In this document: piece by piece, positions 7,201 through 14,836 of the stretch | Numbering within the stretch: the first letter of the stretch is position 1 | Layout of the letters: each line of letters opens with the position of its first letter | NCBI RefSeq assembly: GCF_019799905.1 | Contig: NZ_JABGCI010000002.1 | Span: 582,641-646,640, forward strand | Direction: 5' to 3' | Source of the DNA: Trujillonella endophytica | GTDB lineage: Bacteria > Actinomycetota > Actinomycetes > Mycobacteriales > Geodermatophilaceae | DNA length: 64,000 nucleotides | The notes under the pieces: generated by a model | Database searches by the model: none | What the model saw: only the letters and a program-made list of their open reading frames with translations | What the model was told of the DNA's origin: nothing | Made by a program: the position numbers and the translations under genes

Positions 7201-10092
7201 TCAGGCGAGCGGTACCGCGTCCGCGGCCGGGGCTGCCTTCTTCTTCGCCGGCGCCCGCTTGGCCGCCGTCGTCTTCTTGGCGGCCGTCTTCTTCGCGGCC
7301 GAGCTCTTCGCGGCCGTCGTCTTCTTCGTGGCCTTCTTCTTCGTGGCCGCCGGGCGGCTGCGCCGGTCGGCGAGGAGCTCGGCGGCGCGCTCGAGGGTGA
7401 TGCTCTCGACGTCGTCGCCCTTGCGGAGGCTGGCGTTGGTCTCGCCGTCGGTCACGTACGGCCCGAACCGCCCCTCGCGCACGGTGACCGCACCCTCGGT
7501 GACCGGGTCGTTGCCCAGCTCCTTGAGCGGCGCCTTGGCCGCGGCGCGGCCGCGCTGCTTGGGCTGGGCGAAGATCGCCAGCGCCTCCTCGAGCGTGACG
7601 GTGAACAGCTTGTCCTCGCCCTCGATCGAGCGGGAGTCGCTGCCCTTCTTCAGGTAGGGCCCGTAGCGGCCGTTGAGCGCCTGGATCTCCTCGCCGTCGG
7701 GCGCGACGCCGACGGTGCGCGGCAGGCTGAGCAGCTTGAGCGCGTCCTCCAGCGTGACCGTCTCCGGGGCCATCGAGGACAGGAGGCTCCCGGTGCGCGG
7801 CGCCTCCTTGCTCCCCTCGGGGACGACGGTGGTGACGTAGGGGCCGTAGCGGCCGGCCTTGACGACGACCGGCAGGCCGGACTCGGGGTCGGTGCCCAGC
7901 TCGCGGTCGCTGGAGGGGGCGGCCAGCAGCTCGGCGACCTTCTCCTCGGTGAGCTCGTCGGGGGCGAGGTCCTCGGGGATGCTGACCCGCGCGCCGTCCT
8001 CGCCCGCCTGGAGGTAGGGGCCGTAGCGACCCACCCGGACGACCACCGGCTCGCCCGCGGGACCGGTGGCCCGCAGCGGGATGGAGTTGACGCCGCGGGC
8101 GTCGATCTCCTCCAGCCGCTGGCCGATGACCTGCTTGAGGCCACCGGAGCGGGCGATCGCACCGGCGTGCCCGCCCTCGCCGCCGAAGTAGAACTCGCTG
8201 AGCCAGGTGACCCGCTGCAGGGTGCCGCCGGCGATCTCGTCGAGCTCCTCCTCCAGGGAGGCGGTGAAGTCGTAGTCGACGAGCTGGGCGAAGTGCTGCT
8301 CCAGGAGGTTCACCACGGCGAAGGCGACGAAGGAGGGCACCAGTGCGGCGCCCTTCTTCCAGACGTACCCGCGGTCCTGGATGGTCTGCATGATCGACGC
8401 GTAGGTCGACGGCCGGCCGATGCCCAGCTCCTCCAGCCGCGCCACCAGGCTCGGCTCGGTGTAGCGGGACGGCGGCGAGGTGGTGTGGCCCTTGGCGTCC
8501 AGCTCGCGGGTGTCCAGCTGCTGACCGCGCTCGACGCGGGGCAGCCGGCGCTCGGCGTCGTCGCTGCCGTGGTCGTCGTCGGCGCCGGCGGCGCTGCCCT
8601 CGTCGCGGGACTCGACGTAGGCACGCAGGAAGCCGGGGAAGGTGATGGTGCGGCCGCTGGCGGTGAACTCGACGGCCTCGTCGGTGGCGCTGCGGCCGGC
8701 CAGGCGGATGCTCACGGTCTGCCCGACGGCGTCGGCCATCTGCGAGGCGACCGTGCGCTGCCAGATCAGCTCGTAGAGCCGGAACTCGTCGCGGGCGAGC
8801 TGACCGGCGAGCTGGCCGGGGGTGCGGAAGCTGTCCCCGGCGGGGCGGATGGCCTCGTGCGCCTCCTGCGCGCCCTTGGACTTCTTCGCGTAGCGGCGGG
8901 CCTCGGCCGGCACGTAGGCGTCGCCGTAGAGCTCCCGGGCCTGGGTGCGCGCGGCGTTGATGGCCTCGTTCGACAGGTTCGTCGAGTCGGTGCGCATGTA
9001 CGTGATGTGGCCGTTCTCGTACAGCCGCTGCGCCACCCGCATGACCTGCGCCGAGGACCAGCCCAGCTTGCGGCCGGCCTCCATCTGCAGGGTGGAGGTG
9101 GTGAACGGTGCGTACGGCCGACGCCGGTAGGGCTTCTCGTCGACCCTGCTGACGGTGACCTGCCGGCCCTCCAGCCGGGCGGCCAGCCCCCGCGCCCCGG
9201 CCTCGTCGAGGTGTACGACCTCGCCGGTGACCCGCCCGGTGGCGGGGTCGAAGTCGCGGCCGGTGGCGACGCGGCTGTCGTCGACGCTCACCAGCTTCGC
9301 GCGCAGCGTCGTCGGCTCGCCCTCGTCGGTGCCGGCGGCGCGGCCGGGGACGGCGAACGTGCCCTCCAGCGACCAGTAGTCCGCGGCGTGGAAGCGCATC
9401 CGCTCCCGCTCACGCTCGACGACGATGCGGGTGGCCACGGACTGCACCCGGCCGGCCGAGAGCTTGGGGAGCACCTTCTTCCACAGCACGGGGCTGACCT
9501 CGTACCCGTAGAGCCGGTCGAGGATGCGGCGGGTCTCCTGGGCGTCGACCAGCGCGGTGTCCAGCTCGCGCGGGTTGGCGACGGCGCGGGCGATCGCCTC
9601 GGGGGTGATCTCGTGGAAGACCATCCGGCGGACCGGGACACGGGGCTTGAGGGTGTCGACCAGGTGCCAGGCGATCGCCTCGCCCTCGCGGTCCTCATCG
9701 GTGGCGAGGTAGACCTCGCTCGCCTCCTTCACCAGCTGCTTGAGCCGGCTGACCTGCTGCTTGCGGTCGGGACTGACCACGTAGAGCGGCTCGAAGGCGC
9801 TGTCGACGTTCACGCCGAGCCGGGCCCAGGACGCTCCCTTGTGCTCGGCCGGGACGTCGGCGGCGTTGCGCGGCAGGTCACGGATGTGCCCGACGCTGGC
9901 CTCGACGACGTAGCCGGCGCCCAGGTACCCGGCGATCTTGTTCGCCTTCGTCGGCGACTCCACGATGACCAGCGGTCGACCACCGGCCGCGGCGGTGCGG
10001 CGGCGGGAGGGCGTGCGGGTCCCGCCGGCGGTCTCGGCCGCGGCCTCGCTGGCGGTCTCGGTGCCGGTCTTCGCGGTCTTCGTGGGGGGCAC
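7201..10092 (-). CDS. topA: DNA topoisomerase I
   Basis: About 963 residues. Type IA topoisomerase relaxing negative supercoils. The Toprim domain begins near residue 37 with LVIVESPTKANKIAGYLG and carries the acidic ATDEDREGEAIAWH motif; the catalytic tyrosine is Tyr365 in HITYMRTDSTN. C-terminal repeats with GRYGPYL motifs follow; these lack the Cys zinc ribbons of E. coli TopA. The last 45 residues are Lys/Ala-rich (KKKATKK type), as in other actinobacterial TopA, where the tail helps DNA binding. The GTG start is chosen because AGGAG lies 5 bases upstream. The leader holds an 8-base-pair palindrome (10127-10144) and a TACCGT box near 10170. Confidence 0.97.
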   Translation of the reverse strand: MPPTKTAKTGTETASEAAAETAGGTRTPSRRRTAAAGGRPLVIVESPTKANKIAGYLGAGYVVEASVGHIRDLPRNAADVPAEHKGASWARLGVNVDSAFEPLYVVSPDRKQQVSRLKQLVKEASEVYLATDEDREGEAIAWHLVDTLKPRVPVRRMVFHEITPEAIARAVANPRELDTALVDAQETRRILDRLYGYEVSPVLWKKVLPKLSAGRVQSVATRIVVERERERMRFHAADYWSLEGTFAVPGRAAGTDEGEPTTLRAKLVSVDDSRVATGRDFDPATGRVTGEVVHLDEAGARGLAARLEGRQVTVSRVDEKPYRRRPYAPFTTSTLQMEAGRKLGWSSAQVMRVAQRLYENGHITYMRTDSTNLSNEAINAARTQARELYGDAYVPAEARRYAKKSKGAQEAHEAIRPAGDSFRTPGQLAGQLARDEFRLYELIWQRTVASQMADAVGQTVSIRLAGRSATDEAVEFTASGRTITFPGFLRAYVESRDEGSAAGADDDHGSDDAERRLPRVERGQQLDTRELDAKGHTTSPPSRYTEPSLVARLEELGIGRPSTYASIMQTIQDRGYVWKKGAALVPSFVAFAVVNLLEQHFAQLVDYDFTASLEEELDEIAGGTLQRVTWLSEFYFGGEGGHAGAIARSGGLKQVIGQRLEEIDARGVNSIPLRATGPAGEPVVVRVGRYGPYLQAGEDGARVSIPEDLAPDELTEEKVAELLAAPSSDRELGTDPESGLPVVVKAGRYGPYVTTVVPEGSKEAPRTGSLLSSMAPETVTLEDALKLLSLPRTVGVAPDGEEIQALNGRYGPYLKKGSDSRSIEGEDKLFTVTLEEALAIFAQPKQRGRAAAKAPLKELGNDPVTEGAVTVREGRFGPYVTDGETNASLRKGDDVESITLERAAELLADRRSRPAATKKKATKKTTAAKSSAAKKTAAKKTTAAKRAPAKKKAAPAADAVPLA

Positions 10093-10268
10093 GGTGCTCC
10101 TGTCGGTGGTGCTCTGGCTGCGGGCGCCGGCGTCACGACGCCGGATCACTCGTCCGCCCTCGGCGACGCCACGGTAGGCCACGACCCCGATACGACACCG
10201 GGTGGCGACCGTGCGTGGGCGTGCCGACACCTCCTCCAATGGACGACGCGGGGCGGGTGTTCCCCGTC

Positions 10269-11804
10269 TCACCCGTCATGGGTGCCGGCCACCACCTCCC
10301 CGACCGCGGACAGGGTCGGCCGGTCCTCGTCGTAGTAGTCGCCGTGCGTCATGTCCGCCTCGGTGGGCAGGGACACGGCGTCCAGCGGGGAGTCCGGGTC
10401 CCAGGTCTGGACGCCGTGGACCTCCAGGTAGGTGACGACGTCGAGGCCGCCGGAGGCCTCGTAGATCTCGCCGGCCTCCATGCCCGCCTCGTCGTTGTCG
10501 ATGCCCGGGCTGCCCAGCAGCACGACCGCGTCGGCGGCGAGCTCCCCCTCGGCATCGGCGGCCCGGTCGGTGACCACCGTGCCGTAGCTGTGCGCCACGA
10601 CCGACACCCTCGCCGGGTCGTGTGCGCGGCCGGCCGCGAGGCCGTCGAGCGCCCGGTCCAGCGCGGGCCCGCCGGTCCGCGCCGCCTCTCCACCGATACC
10701 GAGGACGGGGTTCACCGGCGGGCGGTAGCCGAACCAGGCCACGGTGGCGACGGCCAGTGCCGGCGCGGCCGCGACCGCCGCGTCGGCCACCGCCGCCGCG
10801 TCGTCGGCGACGTCGTCCAGCTCCTCGATCGGGTCGTTGCCGACCCCCGGGACGACGAGTCCGACGGCGTCGGCGGTGTCGAGGTCGCCGATCGACAGCG
10901 CGACGAGCTCGTGCTCCGGGGAGAACCGGTAGAGCTGCACCACCTCTCCGGCCGCCTCGCGCGCCTCGATCTCGTTCGCCGTGGCCCGCGCCACCGGGAA
11001 GGCGGGATCCCCGGGCAGCACCCCGTCGAGGAGGAGGCGGTTCGCCCGGTCACGCGCCCACGCGGGCACGCCGTCGAGCATCCCGACGAGCGCCGGTTCG
11101 CGCTCGATCCAGCCGCGCCGCTGCGCCTCGGGCATGGCCGCCCACCAGGCCGCCACACCCGGTGGATGGAGCGGAGGTGGCCCCGGCAGCACGACGCCGG
11201 CGGCACCGGCGCTCGCGGTCAGGTCGTGGAAGCCGGCCGGGGCCAGCCCCCCGACCACCCCCACGCTCCCGAGGGCGGCGACCGCGTCGGCCGCAGCCCG
11301 GGCGGCCAGCCCCGCCAGGTCCAGCGCCCGCGCAGCCGTCTCGGCCGCACGGACCGCAGCCGCGGCCTGCTCGGCGATCACGGCGTACTGCTGCGTGAGG
11401 GCCTCGGCCGGATCGGGTGACGGGCCGAGTGGCACCTCCGGCAGGGGCCCTGGCACCCCGCGCTCGTCCAGGACGACCGGGACCGCCGCCGCGGCCGCCC
11501 GCGCCTCCCCGGCCAGCTCGGTCGCGGTCCCGGCCGCGGCCACCATCAGCTCGGCGTCGGCGAGTGACCGCGTCAGCGCAGCGGTCACCTCGGTGACGAC
11601 GCCGGAGATCCGCACCAGGGTCCCGGCGGCCACCAGACCGGCGTCGCCCGACCAGCACTCGGTGATCTCGAGCGTGCGCCCGACGTCCTCCACCCGTGCC
11701 CGCCAGGTCACCAGCCGCTCGCCGACCACGCCCAGCGTGCCGACCGCGTTCCGCAGCAGCGCGACGTCCCACGACGCGACGGCCGACAGCCCCGAGGCGC
11801 TCAC
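10269..11804 (-). CDS. DUF1023-type alpha/beta hydrolase with N-terminal helical domain
   Basis: About 511 residues. The N-terminal 190 residues are Ala-rich and helical, resembling WXG100/ESX-type partner domains. The C-terminal part has an alpha/beta hydrolase core with AWFGYRPP and the nucleophile elbow SVVAHSYGT, plus a late THGDYYDE segment that may supply the histidine; this is the DUF1023 layout. The substrate is unknown; lipid ester or peptide hydrolysis at the cell surface is possible. The GTG start overlaps the stop of the preceding small gene by 4 bases, so the two are made together. No signal peptide is visible, which would fit secretion by an ESX-like system, but no such secretion genes are in the window. 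Confidence 0.78.
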   Translation of the reverse strand: MSASGLSAVASWDVALLRNAVGTLGVVGERLVTWRARVEDVGRTLEITECWSGDAGLVAAGTLVRISGVVTEVTAALTRSLADAELMVAAAGTATELAGEARAAAAAVPVVLDERGVPGPLPEVPLGPSPDPAEALTQQYAVIAEQAAAAVRAAETAARALDLAGLAARAAADAVAALGSVGVVGGLAPAGFHDLTASAGAAGVVLPGPPPLHPPGVAAWWAAMPEAQRRGWIEREPALVGMLDGVPAWARDRANRLLLDGVLPGDPAFPVARATANEIEAREAAGEVVQLYRFSPEHELVALSIGDLDTADAVGLVVPGVGNDPIEELDDVADDAAAVADAAVAAAPALAVATVAWFGYRPPVNPVLGIGGEAARTGGPALDRALDGLAAGRAHDPARVSVVAHSYGTVVTDRAADAEGELAADAVVLLGSPGIDNDEAGMEAGEIYEASGGLDVVTYLEVHGVQTWDPDSPLDAVSLPTEADMTHGDYYDEDRPTLSAVGEVVAGTHDG

Positions 11805-12118
11805 GGGACCGGGAGTCCGGCCCGCGCGTACAGCACGCGATCGGACAGGGCCGCGTCCGCCAGGCGGTACGAGTGCACGGCGTCACGCAGGGTGCCGGCC
11901 ACCGCGCCGGTCCCCCGCGCGAGCAGGTCGATGACCCCTGCCCAGCCGGTCCCCAGCTGACCGGCGGCCACGGCGGTGTCGCCGTCGACGGCGGTGGCCA
12001 GGGTGTGGGTCGCCGATCGGCAGAGTTCTCCCTCCGCGGCGAGCTCCGCGGCGAGCGCGGCCAGTTCGTCCGCGAGGTCCTGGACGGCATGGAGCTGGAC
12101 GGAGACGGTGACGGACAC
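11801..12118 (-). CDS. Small WXG100-like helical protein
   Basis: 105 residues, almost wholly helical and Ala/Leu-rich, with no Trp-X-Gly in the exact place but a GTGWAGVIDLL turn between two helices that resembles the ESX helical hairpin. The size (about 100 residues) and the position directly before a DUF1023 hydrolase support a role as its secretion or folding partner. The GTG start has GGGAGG about 7 bases upstream. Function is inferred from context only. Confidence 0.62.
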   Translation of the reverse strand: MSVTVSVQLHAVQDLADELAALAAELAAEGELCRSATHTLATAVDGDTAVAAGQLGTGWAGVIDLLARGTGAVAGTLRDAVHSYRLADAALSDRVLYARAGLPVP

Positions 12119-12240
12119 GCGGTGACCTCCCGGCGGGTGGAGCCGGCCTCCTCGGACCGACGCCGCGGCACGTTAGGGAGGAGTGCCCCCACGGGGCCGT
12201 CCGTCGTCCACACCGGGCGGTTCCGTCCACAACCCACCAC

Positions 12241-12282
12241 GCCCCGGTCCTGCGGCGCTCTCGACGCCGCAGGATCCGGGGC
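12241..12282 (-). terminator. Hairpin terminator after hppA
   Basis: A 10-base-pair stem (12248-12257 with 12265-12274) is extended by outer CCCCGG/CCGGGG arms across a bulge. It lies just past the hppA stop. Confidence 0.7.
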
Positions 12283-12288
12283 GTGGCA

Positions 12289-14613
12289 TCAGGGACCGGT
12301 GGTGGCGCTCGTTCCGGCGGTGGAACCGGCCCTCGGGGTCACCGTGGTGCCGGCCGGAGGGGCGGGAGGCAGCTCGCCGGCGTCCCCGGTGTCCGTCCCG
12401 CCGACCACGACCGACCGGCGCTTGGAGACGACGATGGCCGCCACGATCACCGCGGTCGCGGCCAGGGCGATGAGCACGCGGATGCCGGTGTTCGCGTCCT
12501 CCCCCACCGAGAGGCTGACGACCGCCGGGGAGATGATCAGCGCCACCAGGTTCATCACCTTGATGAGCGGGTTGATCGCCGGGCCGGCGGTGTCCTTGAA
12601 GGGGTCACCGACCGTGTCGCCGATGACGGTGGCGGCGTGGGCCTCGCTGCCCTTCCCGCCGTGGGCGCCGTCCTCGACCATCTTCTTGGCGTTGTCCCAG
12701 GCGCCGCCGCTGTTGGCCAGGAACACGGCCATGAGCGTGCCCGCGGCGATGGCCCCGACCAGGTAGGCGGCCAGCGGCCCGATGCCGAGGCCGAACCCGA
12801 CGGCGACCGGCGCCAGCACCGCCATCAGCCCGGGGGTGGCCAGCTCGCGCAGCGAGTCCTTGGTGCAGATGTCGACGACGCGGCTGTAGTCGGGCCGCTC
12901 GCTGAAGTCCATGATCCCGGGACGGGTGCGGAACTGCTCCCGCACCTCGAACACGACCCGTCCCGCCGCGCGGGAGACCGCGCTGATCAGCAGGCCGCTG
13001 AAGAGGAACACGACCGACGCACCGAGGAGCGCGCCCACGATGTTGTTCGGGTTGACCAGGCTGAACGCGTCGCCGAGCGTGGCCTCCGCCTCGGCCAGCG
13101 CCACCCCCACCTGGGCGTTGTAGGAACCGAAGAGCGCCGTCGCGGCGAGCACGGCCGTGGCGATGGCGATGCCCTTGGTGATGGCCTTGGTGGTGTTCCC
13201 GACCGAGTCGAGGTCGGTCAGGACGCGGGCGCCCTCCTCGTCGATGTCTCCCGACATCTCCGCGATGCCCTGGGCGTTGTCGCTGACCGGGCCGAAGGTG
13301 TCCATCGCGACGATGACGCCGGCCGTGGTGAGCAGACCGCACCCGGCGAGCGCCACCGCGTACAGGGCCGCGCCGCCGCCGATGAGGAAGGCCAGGTAGA
13401 CGCCTCCGCCGATGAGCAGCGCCGCGTACACCGCGCTCTCCAGGCCGAGCGAGATCCCCGAGAGGATCACCGTCGCCGGGCCGGTGAGCGAGCTGCGGCC
13501 GACGTCCTTGACCGGCTTGCGCGAGGTCTCGGTGAAGTAGCCGGTGAGCTGCTGGATCGCCGCCGCCAGCACGATGCCGACGAGGACCGCAAGGAAGCCC
13601 ATCACCTGGGGGCTGACGACCGTGTCCTCGAGGTCGGCCACGCTCGGCAGGACCGTGAACGACGCCGCGGCCACCAGGACCAGCGAGACGACGGCCGAGG
13701 TGAAGAAGCCGCGGTTGATCGGAGCCATCCCGCTGGAGTCGTTGCGGCCCGGGTTGGTGGCGAGCACGCCGACGACGGAGGCGATCACGCCGATGGCGGC
13801 CACGACCAGGGGGAAGACCATGCCGTCGGCGCCGAGGAACACCTGACCCAGGATCAGGGCGGCGACCAGCGTGACCGCGTAGGACTCGAACAGGTCCGCG
13901 GCCATGCCGGCGCAGTCGCCGACGTTGTCCCCCACGTTGTCCGCGATGGTGGCGGCGTTGCGGGGGTCGTCCTCGGGGATGCCCGCCTCCACCTTGCCGA
14001 CGAGGTCGGCGCCGACGTCGGCGGCCTTGGTGAAGATGCCGCCGCCGACGCGCATGAACATCGCCAGCAGCGCCCCGCCGAAGCCGAAGCCCTCGAGCAC
14101 CACCGGCGCCGTCTCGTCGAAGAGGAGCAGCGCCAGCGAGGCACCGAAGAGGCCGAGGCCGATGGTGATCATCCCGACGACGCCGCCGGTGCGGTAGGCG
14201 ATGCGGAAGGACGGGATGTAGCCGCCACCGCGGGCGGCCGCCGCCATGCGGACGTTGCCCCGGGTTGCCAGCGTCATCCCGATGAAGCCGACCGCCGCGG
14301 AGAACAGCGCGCCGACCAGGAAGAACACCGCGCGGCCGGCCTTGGTCCCCCAGCCGCCCTCGGTCACGGGCAGCACGAGGAGCAGCAGGAACACGATGAC
14401 GGCGAAGACGCCGAGCGTGCGGAACTGTCTGCGCAGGTAGGCCGCCGCGCCTTCCTGCACCGCCCGCGCGATGTCACGCATCTTCTGCGTGCCCTGGTCG
14501 GCGGCCATGACGGCCCGGATCAGGTACGCGGCGAAGGCGAGGGCGGCGAGGGAGATGGCGAGGACGACGACGACGATCGCCACGTCCCCGCCGGACAGAC
14601 CGGACTCCTGCAT
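12289..14613 (-). CDS. hppA: Proton-translocating membrane pyrophosphatase
   Basis: About 774 residues and many transmembrane helices (around 16). It couples pyrophosphate hydrolysis to proton export across the membrane. The substrate-binding motif GADLVGKVE and the acidic DNVGDNVGD motif are intact. In GNTTKAITKG the Lys (residue 476) marks the potassium-independent subclass; the dependent type has Ala here. The start is the ATG with GGGAGG 8 bases upstream; an in-frame ATG at 14697 would add an unrelated extension. A TACACT box at 14716-14721 may be its promoter. A proline-rich tail follows the last helix. Confidence 0.95.
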   Translation of the reverse strand: MQESGLSGGDVAIVVVVLAISLAALAFAAYLIRAVMAADQGTQKMRDIARAVQEGAAAYLRRQFRTLGVFAVIVFLLLLVLPVTEGGWGTKAGRAVFFLVGALFSAAVGFIGMTLATRGNVRMAAAARGGGYIPSFRIAYRTGGVVGMITIGLGLFGASLALLLFDETAPVVLEGFGFGGALLAMFMRVGGGIFTKAADVGADLVGKVEAGIPEDDPRNAATIADNVGDNVGDCAGMAADLFESYAVTLVAALILGQVFLGADGMVFPLVVAAIGVIASVVGVLATNPGRNDSSGMAPINRGFFTSAVVSLVLVAAASFTVLPSVADLEDTVVSPQVMGFLAVLVGIVLAAAIQQLTGYFTETSRKPVKDVGRSSLTGPATVILSGISLGLESAVYAALLIGGGVYLAFLIGGGAALYAVALAGCGLLTTAGVIVAMDTFGPVSDNAQGIAEMSGDIDEEGARVLTDLDSVGNTTKAITKGIAIATAVLAATALFGSYNAQVGVALAEAEATLGDAFSLVNPNNIVGALLGASVVFLFSGLLISAVSRAAGRVVFEVREQFRTRPGIMDFSERPDYSRVVDICTKDSLRELATPGLMAVLAPVAVGFGLGIGPLAAYLVGAIAAGTLMAVFLANSGGAWDNAKKMVEDGAHGGKGSEAHAATVIGDTVGDPFKDTAGPAINPLIKVMNLVALIISPAVVSLSVGEDANTGIRVLIALAATAVIVAAIVVSKRRSVVVGGTDTGDAGELPPAPPAGTTVTPRAGSTAGTSATTGP

Positions 14614-14674
14614 GTGGTTCCTCCCAGCGGTCAGCGACTGCCGGGACACACGCGCCCCGGACGGCGGAGGTCTC

Positions 14675-14707
14675 GCCCGGCCGGTGGATCGGTCCACCGG
14701 CCCGGGC
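14675..14707 (-). promoter_or_regulatory. Leader hairpin and -10 box upstream of hppA
   Basis: An 8-base-pair stem (14681-14688 with 14693-14700, loop TCGG) is extended by further GC pairs on both sides. It lies at the start of the probable hppA leader, just after a TACACT box on the minus strand at 14716-14721. It could stabilise the RNA 5' end or act as an attenuator; which is unknown. Confidence 0.45.
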
Positions 14708-14836
14708 GCCGCGCGAGTGTAAGCCAGATCACACCCCGTTCCGGTAGTCCCGGATGCGGACCGTCACGCGCAGTGGCGGGTCCGGGGCGTTGCCCGTGGG
14801 CGCCGCCCGGTTGCCCTCAGGTGTGACAGTTGAGGG

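Noticed and set aside
7150..10335. 1061-codon plus-strand frame opposite topA
   Set aside because: topA is unmistakable on the minus strand; the plus frame has no start signal or family motifs.
12283..14826. 847-codon plus-strand frame opposite hppA
   Set aside because: It is the antisense shadow of hppA.
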